A stretch of DNA of 55,632 bases from JAUHXS01 sp965213575 (GTDB taxonomy: Bacteria; Bacteroidota; Bacteroidia; Chitinophagales; JAUHXS01): NCBI GenBank assembly GCA_965213575.1, contig CBDBZN010000026.1, positions 1 through 55,632 of the forward strand. The letters are read 5' to 3'. Shown here piece after piece: positions 9,530 to 18,711 of the stretch. Under the pieces are notes generated by a model. It was not told the origin of the DNA. It made no database searches and saw nothing but the letters and a program-made list of their open reading frames with translations. Positions within the stretch are counted from its first letter, which is position 1; every line of letters starts with the position of its first letter. Both the position numbers and the translations under genes were made by a program.

Positions 9530-10090
9530 TTGATTTATTGCATGGAAATATATATGCTCACTGTTTCTTGGATTACATCTGTTGAAGACTCTACTCAAAC
9601 TATCGACACCTCAGTATGTGAAGGTAGTAAAGTGCCATTATATTTTCTTACAACTGATTCCATCATCTCTTTCGAATGGCAAGACGACCTATCTATTGCT
9701 ACTATCGAAACCCCAATGAGTATAAAAGGTCAATATCAAACTTCAAATTATAACTGCAATATTAGAACTGTTATCAATTTTAATTTAATTGACAATAAAG
9801 ATAGCTGTAGTATATCTGTATTTATTCCCAATGCTATAATATATAACCGTTCAACTGAACTAAAGCCAATCATCACCAACTCCCATCTGGTAGATAACTA
9901 TACGTTTAATATTTTTAATCACCACGGAGCTATTATCTATCAAAAAAGCGATGCTATTAGTAATAGCATCGGATGGTCATTAGAAATAAACTCAAATAAT
10001 ACTACTGATGTTTATTTATACATTATTGCAATCAACGATGTATTAGGAGGCTACCAAGCTTTCACAGGAAATATAACCAAATTCAGGTAG
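9530..10090 (+). pseudogene. Probable 5'-truncated T9SS surface-protein fragment
   Basis: The frame opens with TTG at 9530 (or ATG at 9542) and encodes at most 186 residues with no signal peptide. Its N-terminal part has an Ig-like DTSVCEGSKVPL segment as seen between domains of large Bacteroidota adhesins. The C-terminal part (VFIPNAI, FNIFNHHGAIIYQK, GWSLEI, then VYLYIIAIND and a final ITKFR) follows the plan of the gliding-motility-type sorting domain but lacks the usual PNGDGxND box. I read it as the surviving 3' end of a larger secreted-protein gene. It could also be a small real gene with an unrecognised start. Confidence 0.5.
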
Positions 10091-10281
10091 TAATTATTTA
10101 ATATTACGAGACTTGATATATTTGAATACAAACAAAAACAATACATCAATTTGCTTATAATCAGGATATAAGTATCTAAGATCAGCATTTATAAAACTAA
10201 GTTTTGTAACAATTTATTTTTTGTCAACTGGTTTTGTTAGACTATATTCAGTATCAATAATTAAATAAAAAAATACAACCC

Positions 10282-11229
10282 ATGATACAAACAAATTTCA
10301 AGACCAAACTCCTATTACTGGCTATCATTCTAGCCGGAGGATTCTTTGCAGGCTGTCAAAAAGAAACACCGGAACCTGAAATAACCGAAGAAGTTACTAC
10401 TGAAGACAATACAGTAGAAAAACCTGCATTTGATTTTTCTCCTTTTTATTTGCTAATTGATTACAGCTCCACTAATTGCAGCTCTTGTTATGCTGGCAAT
10501 TTGATAATTAACCAAATGAGAGCAAATACAGCTGAAAATGAAAAAGTCATTAATATTTATAGAGCAATTGCTTATTGGGATGGATTATTTGGTGGATTAC
10601 CTGATCCCCACTCTACCCCCTCTAACTCAAGCGAGTTTCTTGGTATTGTGAAATATATTACTCCGACACGTATAAAATCTTACCAAAATGCAGTTCCGCC
10701 AATGCTATTTACACCGATGATGATAGTAGGTGCAGCCGAACAACAATTATTGGTTTCCAGCACAGTGTTTCAGCAACATGTATACGAATTAAAAAATGTA
10801 TCACTATCTCATTCTCCTAACCATGCCGTAGTGATGTACGAGTTTTCTTATGATGCTTCTGCTCATACATTAACAGGTTTATATTCTATCCGAGATAAGA
10901 ATGATACCTATAGCCTGCCCGAAGAAAAGATGAATTTAATAATAACGCTAGCTGAAAGCGACCTCTCTACCTATTCTAAATATGGAGAAAATGCGGGCAG
11001 AACACATGAGCGCAATCATGTTGACAGGGCTGATGTAACGATTGAGCTTGAAGCAGATGAAAATGGTGATGGCACTTTTACTATTTCAGATATCCCGGAA
11101 GATGTAGTTATAGAAAATACTTCTATAATTGGCTATGTTTATGAAGCTTATAGCAACGCATTAAATCAATTTGGGCCTATATATGCTGCACATGAAGTGG
11201 AGTATGAAGCGGAAATAGCAGGAAATTAA
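10282..11229 (+). CDS. Omp28-related outer-membrane lipoprotein
   Basis: The protein has 315 residues with a lipoprotein signal peptide: a Leu/Ile-rich core followed by a lipobox FAGC (Cys25), then an acidic linker. The mature part begins with DYSSTNCSSCYAG, containing a CxxC pair (Cys66, Cys69) like the thioredoxin-like start of Omp28 proteins, and ends with SIIGYVYEAYSN and a beta-strand tail typical of that group. Omp28 proteins are abundant Bacteroidota envelope lipoproteins whose function is poorly known. A strong terminator follows at 11252-11286, so it is probably monocistronic. Confidence 0.78.
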   Translation: MIQTNFKTKLLLLAIILAGGFFAGCQKETPEPEITEEVTTEDNTVEKPAFDFSPFYLLIDYSSTNCSSCYAGNLIINQMRANTAENEKVINIYRAIAYWDGLFGGLPDPHSTPSNSSEFLGIVKYITPTRIKSYQNAVPPMLFTPMMIVGAAEQQLLVSSTVFQQHVYELKNVSLSHSPNHAVVMYEFSYDASAHTLTGLYSIRDKNDTYSLPEEKMNLIITLAESDLSTYSKYGENAGRTHERNHVDRADVTIELEADENGDGTFTISDIPEDVVIENTSIIGYVYEAYSNALNQFGPIYAAHEVEYEAEIAGN

Positions 11230-11251
11230 TATTTACTATCAATTTTCTACA

Positions 11252-11286
11252 AATCCCGTTCTTCGATGAAGGACGGGATTTTTTTT
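11252..11286 (+). terminator. Rho-independent terminator after the Omp28-like gene
   Basis: A 13-bp stem (aatcccgttcttc pairing with gaaggacgggatt, one G-T pair) closes on a 3-base gat loop and is followed by a run of Ts. It begins 22 bases after the stop codon at 11229. Confidence 0.9.
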
Positions 11287-11311
11287 GAATTAAATATTTT
11301 ACCTTGTATAA

Positions 11312-12589
11312 ATGATCATTTTCAAGTATCATTTGTTAATATTCTTAATTATACTTATCAGTTGTGCTCAAAAGATTACAAGAAATAACAAAACTACTAG
11401 TGCAGCTAATCAAACCGAACATCCTTCTTCTGCTAAATTTGCCGAATGCTCCAATACAGCTTCCTATATTCCAGACACAATCTATCCTACTCACACTCCC
11501 ATTAAATACTTAAACATCAATATTCACTATATTTACCCTACTAATACAAACGATAAATTTTCTAAAGAAGAAGGAATAACATTTGCCCAGTCACTAGTAA
11601 TGGCAGCGAATGAGCGATTGCAAAATAATGTAAAAATGAATTTGCCAATTGGGAATGAGACGCCAATTATTCCTGTCAGAATACAATATGCATTAGACGG
11701 GTCGCCGGATCAGCCTGATGACCCGGGTGTTTATTTTCATTACGATGATAGCCTTGCCTATTTTAATAAAAAGCTGAATAGCAATCGCTTTTCTCAATCT
11801 ATTTATGAAAAATATGGCATAGATAAGGATAACAAGTTAAATATCTTCATCTTAGAACATTATTCTGACAGCATTAGCTCACCAACTTATAAAGCTTCCG
11901 GTGATGGTGTAGGTTTTGGTGATTTTGTTAAAATAACTAATGCCTACAAATTGTCACGAGACACCTTTTATCAAAAAGATGGCAGCTATAAACTAGGGGA
12001 GCCATGGCAGTTAGCAGGTATTTTAAATCATGAAATTGGCCATAGCCTCAGCCTTCAACACACTTGGAGATCAAATGATGGCTGTGATGACACGCCGCAA
12101 CATCCTAACTGTTGGGAGGCCGGCTCCTATCCGTGTGATATTATTTCTAACAATGTTATGGACTACAATAATTGTCAGTGCGCATATACTCCTTGTCAAA
12201 TTGGAAAAATACATTATTATTTATCAGAAATTAAACCAAGTTTTCAAGTTCCGTATTGGTGCAAATATTATCCTGAGCATCGAATTGTAATTACTGATAG
12301 CGTACAATGGAAAAATCATAAACGGTTAATTAGTGATGTGATTATTGAAGCTAATGCTCAACTTACTGTTTCCTGCACAGTATCTTTACCTAAAGAAGCT
12401 AAGATAGTTATAAAACCCGGTGGCAAATTAATTCTTGATCAATGTCTACTAACAAATGAATGCAGCGACCAATGGCAAGGCATTGAAGTACAAAAGAAAG
12501 GAAAATTAAAAGGAGAGGTTATTTTTATAGGTAATGCAACTATTGAAAATGCTATAAATAACATCAATCCTCGTCGACAATTACGGTAA
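11312..12589 (+). CDS. Secreted M43-like metalloprotease lipoprotein, probably 3'-truncated
   Basis: The 425-residue product starts with a lipoprotein signal (hydrophobic 7-17, Cys18 in LISC). The zinc motif HEIGHSLSLQH (240-250) with three metal ligands and the Met-turn NNVMDY (Met283) plus CxxC-type cysteines (CDD, CWEA, CQCAYTPCQ) fit the pappalysin-like M43 family. After residue ~350 comes a beta-helix-like stalk (VIIEANAQLTV, IVIKPGGKLIL, WQGIEV). The stalk stops abruptly after TIENAI, with no T9SS sorting domain, and the last 26 bases overlap the 3' end of the convergent bshC. Related proteins usually continue with more stalk and a sorting tail, so a 3' deletion is likely. Confidence 0.75.
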   Translation: MIIFKYHLLIFLIILISCAQKITRNNKTTSAANQTEHPSSAKFAECSNTASYIPDTIYPTHTPIKYLNINIHYIYPTNTNDKFSKEEGITFAQSLVMAANERLQNNVKMNLPIGNETPIIPVRIQYALDGSPDQPDDPGVYFHYDDSLAYFNKKLNSNRFSQSIYEKYGIDKDNKLNIFILEHYSDSISSPTYKASGDGVGFGDFVKITNAYKLSRDTFYQKDGSYKLGEPWQLAGILNHEIGHSLSLQHTWRSNDGCDDTPQHPNCWEAGSYPCDIISNNVMDYNNCQCAYTPCQIGKIHYYLSEIKPSFQVPYWCKYYPEHRIVITDSVQWKNHKRLISDVIIEANAQLTVSCTVSLPKEAKIVIKPGGKLILDQCLLTNECSDQWQGIEVQKKGKLKGEVIFIGNATIENAINNINPRRQLR

Positions 12590-14153
12590 ATTTCTTTTCT
12601 AGTGGGTTTAAAGACGATTTAATAACTTTTATAAAATCCTCACCGTATTCCGCATAAAACTCAACAAAATTTAAATAACGCTCTTGCAAATGTCCATCAG
12701 GAAATAAGGTAGACTTAAGATTATGTATTTGCGTGACCAGGTGTTCTTGATTTCTCTTCTGAGCCCGCAAGGCTTTTTTCTCCAGCTTACTCAATCCCTT
12801 GCTTGATTTAACATACTCCGCTTCGACTGAAGCTTTTAAAGTTTGATCAATAGCTCCAAGCTCCTCTTTAAGATTATTGTATAGCTGTTCTAGCTGTTGC
12901 TGAAAAGAACTTGTATTAAACAAATCACCTTTCTTCTCTATAAGTTTTTTGAATATCTCATGTTCTGAAAGAAAAATGAGATGCTCATTCATCTTAAGCT
13001 TATTCCAAAGCTTAGTTTCTTTTTCTTTAATCCATAAAACAGAGTTTCTTAAAAACAAAACCGGATATTGCACATCAAAATGCTCAAATAAAGTTGGCAA
13101 TTGCAGCCAATAGGCAATTTCTCCTGCACCTCCAACAAATACCAAGTTAGGCAAGGTCATTTCTTGATAAAGTGGCCGAAGGATCACATTAGGGCTAAAT
13201 CGTTCTGGATAAATGTCAATTTCTTTTTTAATTTCTTCTTTCGAAAATTTAATATCTGTATTTAAAACCTTGTATAGACCTTCTTCAAAAACCAACCTTT
13301 CTCTTAAGTTTTCTTTCATATAAAACAGGTTGATCGAACGTGGTTCTACTTGTTTGTTATAGTCAAATAATTTACTTTTAACATGTTTATTTACAATATC
13401 TTTAGATTGCCTATCTAAAGCTTCTTTTAGTATTATTTTTTTAAAATTTTTTTTAAATAATTTATCATCTCCATCAATAATTACTAATCCAAAATGCCCG
13501 AATAATTCATTCACTAAATATCGTGTTGCCTCAGCTAAATTATTATGATTTAAATAGGCTGATTTTAGCAATTTAATTACTGCTTTCGAATTTGCATCTT
13601 GCCTCAAAACAGATTGTAAATCGTTAATAGCACCTTCAACAGCATCCGTATTCATTTTTCCTACTGCTCCCTTTTGATTATCACTCCACGTTATTGTTTC
13701 TCCGTGAACATGTATATGATTAATCTCTTCAAAATCATGATCTTCACTTCCCATCCAATAGACAGGAATAATATTATGGTTTGGATTATTTTCTTGAATT
13801 GCTTCTGCAAGATTTATAGCACTGATAATTTTATAGATAAAATATAATGGGCCGGTAAACAAATTTGGCTGATGGGCTGTGGTTACAGTAAATGTTTTTT
13901 CATCAGTTAACTGATCAATATTTAGTTTTAATCTTTGTGATAACTCAAGCTTTTTATATTGATTTAAAACAACCTTTTTAAGAGCAGACCGATCGGTCTT
14001 ATTATCATTTTCAAAACCATTAACTAATTCTAAATCAGTGTTTTTAAATACCTTATTGAAGCTTTCATTTAGATTTAAATTGGAGCCTAAAAAATCTTGT
14101 ATCAGTGGAGAAAACTGAGGTAGATCATTATAATTTTTACGAACTATCTTCAC
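12564..14153 (-). CDS. bshC: Bacillithiol biosynthesis cysteine-adding enzyme BshC
   Basis: BshC adds cysteine to glucosaminyl-malate in the last step of bacillithiol synthesis, a cytoplasmic low-molecular-weight thiol used by Firmicutes and many Bacteroidota. The 529-residue length and the conserved blocks TTAHQPNLFTGPLYFIYK, VYWMGSEDHDFEEI, RPLYQEMTLPNLVFVGG, GEIAYW and the coiled-coil C-terminal third match the family. The start follows the rimO gene by 9 bases (same strand, rimO downstream). bshA and bshB are not in the window, as is common because the pathway genes are scattered. Its 3' end overlaps the convergent truncated protease gene by 26 bases. Confidence 0.92.
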   Translation of the reverse strand: MKIVRKNYNDLPQFSPLIQDFLGSNLNLNESFNKVFKNTDLELVNGFENDNKTDRSALKKVVLNQYKKLELSQRLKLNIDQLTDEKTFTVTTAHQPNLFTGPLYFIYKIISAINLAEAIQENNPNHNIIPVYWMGSEDHDFEEINHIHVHGETITWSDNQKGAVGKMNTDAVEGAINDLQSVLRQDANSKAVIKLLKSAYLNHNNLAEATRYLVNELFGHFGLVIIDGDDKLFKKNFKKIILKEALDRQSKDIVNKHVKSKLFDYNKQVEPRSINLFYMKENLRERLVFEEGLYKVLNTDIKFSKEEIKKEIDIYPERFSPNVILRPLYQEMTLPNLVFVGGAGEIAYWLQLPTLFEHFDVQYPVLFLRNSVLWIKEKETKLWNKLKMNEHLIFLSEHEIFKKLIEKKGDLFNTSSFQQQLEQLYNNLKEELGAIDQTLKASVEAEYVKSSKGLSKLEKKALRAQKRNQEHLVTQIHNLKSTLFPDGHLQERYLNFVEFYAEYGEDFIKVIKSSLNPLEKKFTVIVDED

Positions 14154-14162
14154 GAAAGTGAT

Positions 14163-15474
14163 TTAAGAAACCTTACCATATAAGTCAAAATCATCAGCGG
14201 AGGTAATTGTAATATTGGCAAAGTCCCCTACTCTTACAAAATTAGTTTTTGCATCTACTAACACTTCATTATCTACTTCCGGAGAATCAGATTCTGTTCT
14301 GCCAACAAAATAATCTCCCTCCTTCCGGTCAAATAATACTTTGAAAGTTTTACCTATTTTTTGCTGGTTTAATTCAAAGCTGATCTCTTGTTGCGTTTCC
14401 ATTAAGTAGGCAGCACGACGTTCTTTTTCTTCTTCAGAAATATCATCTTTTAATAGATGGCCAATGGTATTTTCCTCATGAGAATATGTAAACACTCCCA
14501 ACCTCTCAAACTTAGTTTCTTGAATAAATTCTTTCAATTCCTCAATATCTTCATTAGTTTCACCTGGAAAACCTACGAGCATAGTAGTACGCAACGCAAT
14601 GTCAGGCACCTTAGCTCTTATCTTTTTGATCAGATCTACTGTATAAGCCTTATCTGTCTGTCGTTTCATCTTTTTTAATACTGAATCACTGATGTGCTGC
14701 AAAGGCATGTCTAAGTAATTACATATTTCTTTTCGTTCGGCCATTACATCCAGTATTTTCTAATGGAAACTTATTTGGATAAGCATAATGCAGCCTGATC
14801 CATTCAATACCATCTACATCAGCGAGTTTATTTAATAACTCAGGCAACATTCTCTTTTTATAGATATCTAAACCGTAATACGTCAACTCTTGAGCAATAA
14901 GCATCAGTTCTTTCACGCCATTTTTAGCCAGATGCTTTGCTTCTGTGACTAAATCTTCAATAGAACGAGAAACATGTTTCCCACGCATCAGTGGAATAGC
15001 ACAAAACGAGCAGGTTCTGTTACAACCTTCAGATATTTTTAAATAGGCATAATGATCCGGCGTAGTTTAAAATACGCTCTCCAATCAATTCGTGCTTATA
15101 ATCCGCTCCTAATTGAGCCAATAAAGAAGGCAATTTCCATCGTGCCAAAGTAGGCATCCACTGCAGGAATAGCTTCTTCTAGGTCGTCTTTGTAACGTTG
15201 AGACAAACACCCGGTGACGTATAGTTTTTCTATTTCGCCTTTTTCTTTTGCATCGGCATAAGCTAAAATAGTATTAATAGATTCTTCTTTAGCTTTATCT
15301 ATAAAACCACAGGTATTGACAATTACAATTTCGCTCTTATCATCACCTTGATGCGCTACAGGCATGTCATTTGCCTTTAAACTGTCCCATCAACACCTCA
15401 GAATCTACTGTATTTTTTGAGCAACCTAAAGTAATGATATTGATCTTGGGCTTAGAGGTTATTTTTGTTTTCAC
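14163..15474 (-). pseudogene. rimO: Ribosomal protein S12 methylthiotransferase, four frame breaks
   Basis: RimO is a radical-SAM enzyme that methylthiolates an Asp of ribosomal protein S12. Joining four frames gives a full gene: GTG start at 15474 with INIITLGCSKNTVDSEV, then VIVNTCGFIDKAKEESI, then SEGCNRTCSFCAIP (radical-SAM CxxxCxxC), then DMPLQHISDSVL and a C-terminal TRAM domain ending VDLYGKVS-like. Frame breaks lie near 15375, 15135, 15064 and 14757; each is explained by one extra base, three of them in A or G runs. Removing four bases leaves 1308 bases (435 residues), the normal RimO length. It is either a recent pseudogene or local sequence error. The neighbours are intact. Confidence 0.85.
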
Positions 15475-15558
15475 TGGAGCTTATTTAATGCTAAAATACT
15501 AAAAGGTATTTCACTTTTGATTATACTTGCAGCAAATGCGAATATAAAATGTAAAGTT

Positions 15559-16809
15559 ATGGATAAAAAATTAAGGCCTGAAAGTTTAATGATGTCACAC
15601 GGATATAAGCCTGAATTATCTGAGGGAGCAATTAAAAGCCCTATTTTTCAAACTTCTACATTTGTCTTTAAAAGTGCTGAAGAAGGCAAGTCATTTTTTG
15701 AAGTTGCCTATGGACTAAGAGCAAAGAATGAAGGCGAAGAACTAGGACTTATCTATAGCAGGATAAACAACCCCGATTTGGAGATTTTAGAGAATAGATT
15801 ATGCCTTTGGGATGAGGCAGGAGATTGTGCGGTCTTTGAAAGTGGTATGTCTGCCATAAGCACTGTTTTTCTAGAATTTTTAAAGCCCGGAGATCTTTTA
15901 TTATACAGCTCTCCTGTTTATGGAGGCACTGATCACTTCATAAAAAAGATTCTTCCGCAGTTTAATATTGAAAGCATAGCCTTTAAAGTGGGCCATACAA
16001 AGGAAGAAATAATTGAATTAGTCAATGCATCCGGAAAAGCTGATAAATTAAAGTTGGTGTATATTGAAACCCCGGCAAATCCTACCAACGATCTAGTAGA
16101 TATTCAGGCTAGCAAAGAAATAGCACAACACTTTTCTAAGGATGAGGAGATTTATTTGGCGGTTGATAATACTTACATGGGGCCACTTTGGTCGCATCCA
16201 CTTCAGCATGGAGCTGATCTGGTTTTATATTCTGCAACCAAATACATTGGGGGCCATAGCGATCTTATTGCCGGAGCATGCTTGGGCTCTAAAGAATTAA
16301 TAGGACGGGTAAAGGTTTTAAGGACTTTTTTAGGGAATATGGCTGGGCCATGGACAGGATGGTTGCTTTTGAGAAGCTTAGAGACATTAAAAGCCAGAAT
16401 GGACATCCAAGCTTCTAATGCAATAAAAATTGCTGACTTTTTAAACAATCATCCTAAAGTTGAAAAAGTGTATTATTTAGGGAATATAAAACCGGAGGAT
16501 GGAGAACAGTACAAAATACTCAAGAAGCAATGTGTAGGAAATGGCGCCATGATATCATTCGATATCAAAGGTGGAGAGAAAGAAGCGTTTAAGTGTTTAA
16601 ATAGTTTAAAGCTGATCAAACTTGCGGTAAGCTTAGGAAGTACAGAGAGCTTGGCAGAGCATCCGGCTACTATGACGCATGCTGATGTGAATGTGGAAGA
16701 AAAACAATTATTATGTATTTCTGAAAAAATGATCCGATTATCTATTGGAGTGGAACATTATGAGGATATTATCTATGATATAGAACAGGCTTTGGATGCG
16801 AATGTCTGA
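15559..16809 (+). CDS. PLP-dependent cystathionine gamma-synthase / methionine gamma-lyase family enzyme
   Basis: The ATG at 15559 is preferred over the upstream TTG at 15517 because family similarity begins at MDKKLRPESLMMSHGYKPE; the product has 416 residues. It belongs to the Cys/Met-metabolism PLP family: YSRINNPDLEILE near the start, FESGMSAIST, YIETPANPT, AVDNTYMGP and the Schiff-base lysine in SATKYIGGHSD (Lys228). Members make or break C-S bonds in methionine and cysteine metabolism. I cannot tell gamma-synthase, O-acetylhomoserine sulfhydrylase and gamma-lyase apart by eye; the N-terminal form and ~30-residue insert before YSRI are seen in the methionine-gamma-lyase-like subgroup. 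It diverges from rimO. Confidence 0.82.
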   Translation: MDKKLRPESLMMSHGYKPELSEGAIKSPIFQTSTFVFKSAEEGKSFFEVAYGLRAKNEGEELGLIYSRINNPDLEILENRLCLWDEAGDCAVFESGMSAISTVFLEFLKPGDLLLYSSPVYGGTDHFIKKILPQFNIESIAFKVGHTKEEIIELVNASGKADKLKLVYIETPANPTNDLVDIQASKEIAQHFSKDEEIYLAVDNTYMGPLWSHPLQHGADLVLYSATKYIGGHSDLIAGACLGSKELIGRVKVLRTFLGNMAGPWTGWLLLRSLETLKARMDIQASNAIKIADFLNNHPKVEKVYYLGNIKPEDGEQYKILKKQCVGNGAMISFDIKGGEKEAFKCLNSLKLIKLAVSLGSTESLAEHPATMTHADVNVEEKQLLCISEKMIRLSIGVEHYEDIIYDIEQALDANV

Positions 16810-16847
16810 TGAGGCGAAAAAACTTATAAATAGGATGCAGGACAAAG

Positions 16848-16921
16848 TGGAGAATACCGGATTCGAACCGGTGGCCTCCACGCTGCCAGCGTGGCGCTCT
16901 AGCCAACTGAGCTAATCCCCC
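16848..16921 (-). tRNA. tRNA-Ala (anticodon GGC)
   Basis: On the minus strand the cloverleaf is complete: acceptor gggggat pairs with attctcc using G-T pairs, the D arm contains agctcagttggctagagc, the anticodon stem ccacg/cgtgg carries loop ctggcag with anticodon GGC, and the T arm is accgg-ttcgaat-ccggt. The discriminator base is A at 16848 and the CCA end is not encoded. It is a single tRNA gene, convergent with the PLP enzyme gene. Confidence 0.96.
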
Positions 16922-17052
16922 TTACTCGCACAAAAATATATTTTTTTACCGGCTTATGCGTTTATCTAAGCAATTTTATTTTTTAAGTTAGTTATTTCAA
17001 TATATAATACAACTAAAAATCGTAAGTCTATATCCGAGAAACATTTATACAT

Positions 17053-17066
17053 TTTATACGTATAAA
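17053..17066. promoter_or_regulatory. 14-bp perfect palindrome just upstream of a start codon
   Basis: The sequence tttatacgtataaa is a perfect palindrome ending 6 bases before the ATG at 17073, where a ribosome binding site would sit. It could be an operator or part of a small 5' hairpin for the downstream secreted-protein gene. No factor is known. Confidence 0.3.
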
Positions 17067-17072
17067 TTATTT

Positions 17073-17621
17073 ATGGAATTTCGGAATATAAAATTCTTAA
17101 TGGTAACTGCCCTAGTAAGCATAGGAGTTTGTCAGGCTCAATTAATGCCTGTAAATTATGCGACTAATCAAATAACTTATACCGGTAACATTGAAAACTC
17201 AACTCTTTCTGAAAAAGAATTAGTAAAAGCAGCTATTGGTTTTATTAACAAACACTATACTACACTTAATGATATAACGCTTATTCATAATGAAACATCC
17301 GGAGACTTTGTAATTAATACTGCAACAGACGCTAAAATCCTACAAGCTTATAAAAGAAAATTTGCTGGAAATGTAACTTATACAATTACCCTAAAAGTTC
17401 AAGATGATGAGTTATATTATCACATCACTAATTTTGAACATTTTACCAGCTTTACTAATTATGGTAATGGCGGAAATTTGATCAAAGAAAGTCCGGACTG
17501 TGAGAACTGCTTATTAAGTCAGAAGAAGTGGGGATTTATAAAAGTAGATATTCATATTCAAATGAATAACCTGATTGCTGACTTACAAAATCATATTGCT
17601 CAAGCTGCTATTATAGAATAA
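17073..17621 (+). CDS. Secreted DUF4468-like protein (TBP-like fold)
   Basis: The 182-residue product has a signal peptide (hydrophobic residues ~7-20, VCQAQ cleavage). The mature protein follows the DUF4468 plan: an opening ITYTGNIE, the helix SEKELVKAAIGFINKHY, strands GNVTYTITLKVQDDELYYHITNF in two pieces, and a C-terminal helix with NNLIADLQNHI. DUF4468 proteins are common, periplasmic and of unknown function in Bacteroidota. It stands alone between the tRNA and gatC, which converges on it. Confidence 0.7.
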   Translation: MEFRNIKFLMVTALVSIGVCQAQLMPVNYATNQITYTGNIENSTLSEKELVKAAIGFINKHYTTLNDITLIHNETSGDFVINTATDAKILQAYKRKFAGNVTYTITLKVQDDELYYHITNFEHFTSFTNYGNGGNLIKESPDCENCLLSQKKWGFIKVDIHIQMNNLIADLQNHIAQAAIIE

Positions 17622-17652
17622 ATTATTAGCGGGTGATATATAAACTAAGGCT

Positions 17653-17943
17653 TTATTTACTCAACACTTTAGCCACTTTAATATAATCAGAATCTTTAGT
17701 CGGCGCATTTTTTAGTGCTTCTTCTTTCGAAATCTCTTGTTTTACTTCATCCTTTCTCAGCGTATCTTGCTCGTCATTTACATATACCATGGGCTTCACT
17801 CCTTCCGTATCCACTTCGTTTAGTTTATGCATAAAATTAAGAATGTTAGCTAGATCTTTTTTTAAGACTTCTTTTTCTTCGCCTGTAAACTGAAGCTTCG
17901 CCAGGTCAGCTAAGCGATCGATCATTTTATCATCTACTTCCAT
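17653..17943 (-). CDS. gatC: Aspartyl/glutamyl-tRNA amidotransferase subunit C
   Basis: GatC stabilises the GatA-GatB complex that converts Asp-tRNA(Asn) or Glu-tRNA(Gln) to the correct amide. The 96-residue length and the pattern DRLADLAKLQFTGEEKEVL, ILNFMHKLNEVDTEGV, then the LRKDEV segment match the family. It overlaps the end of the upstream acyltransferase gene by 14 bases, so the two are translated from one transcript. gatA and gatB are not in the window. Confidence 0.92.
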   Translation of the reverse strand: MEVDDKMIDRLADLAKLQFTGEEKEVLKKDLANILNFMHKLNEVDTEGVKPMVYVNDEQDTLRKDEVKQEISKEEALKNAPTKDSDYIKVAKVLSK

Positions 17944-18667
17944 ATTCTAATTTTAATGCATTTTCTATTACTTCAAAAGTTTGTTGTTTTAAAGCAGGAA
18001 TATCTTTGTCTGTTAAACCTTTTGTCTCAATGGGCTTATGAAAAATGATTCTGGTTTTTCCCGGCATTCCCATATGTTTGCCATCATTAGGTAACATTTT
18101 CCAATTATCTAATACGGTAGTTGGTACAATAGGTGATCCTGTAGTTATAGCAAGTTTAAACGGCCCGGTTTTAAAACTCATCAATTTAGGCATAATTGTA
18201 GAAGTCGTACCTTCCGGAAAGATAATTAAATCCATCTTTTTTAACTTTTCTTGTGCTAATTTTAAAGCCATAGCAGCTTTAATGGGATCTCTTCTATCTA
18301 CTGCTACATCTACCGTTTTAAAAAATATTTTAAAAAGCGGAACTTTAGATAATTCTGCTTTAGCCATATAAAAAAACCTTGTATGGCCAATCGAAAGCCC
18401 AACTAATGGAATATCAAGATATGAAGAATGATTAGCACAGTAAATATATGTTTTTGAGTAATCTAATGGTTGCTCAAAAGTAACCTTTCGGATAATACCG
18501 CTTAAAAAACAAAAAGTGCTTGCCCAAATAATTCTTAACCTGTTTGCTGCCTTGTAAGTGGATTCACTTTGTAAAAACAACCAAAATAATGGGTATAATA
18601 ATACAAAGGTAAAGGCAAACCAAAAGTAAAAGATGAATGCCCAGATAGTCTTTAAGATTTTTGTCAT
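17930..18667 (-). CDS. plsC: 1-acyl-sn-glycerol-3-phosphate acyltransferase family protein
   Basis: PlsC-type enzymes acylate lysophosphatidate at the inner membrane to form phosphatidate. The 245-residue protein has an N-terminal hydrophobic anchor (~5-30, Trp/Phe rich), the catalytic HX4D motif in NHSSYLD, the RDP region VAVDRRDPIKAA and the substrate motif FPEGTTS. gatC overlaps its 3' end. Whether it is the sole PlsC of the cell or a paralog for another acceptor cannot be told here. Confidence 0.85.
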   Translation of the reverse strand: MTKILKTIWAFIFYFWFAFTFVLLYPLFWLFLQSESTYKAANRLRIIWASTFCFLSGIIRKVTFEQPLDYSKTYIYCANHSSYLDIPLVGLSIGHTRFFYMAKAELSKVPLFKIFFKTVDVAVDRRDPIKAAMALKLAQEKLKKMDLIIFPEGTTSTIMPKLMSFKTGPFKLAITTGSPIVPTTVLDNWKMLPNDGKHMGMPGKTRIIFHKPIETKGLTDKDIPALKQQTFEVIENALKLEYGSR

Positions 18668-18711
18668 AAGTTTTCCGGAACAAAAATAAGATTTTTTGCT
18701 AATTTCGACCT

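Noticed and set aside
15517..15558. Upstream TTG start for the PLP enzyme
   Set aside because: The 14 extra residues have no family similarity and an ATG with conserved following sequence is available at 15559.
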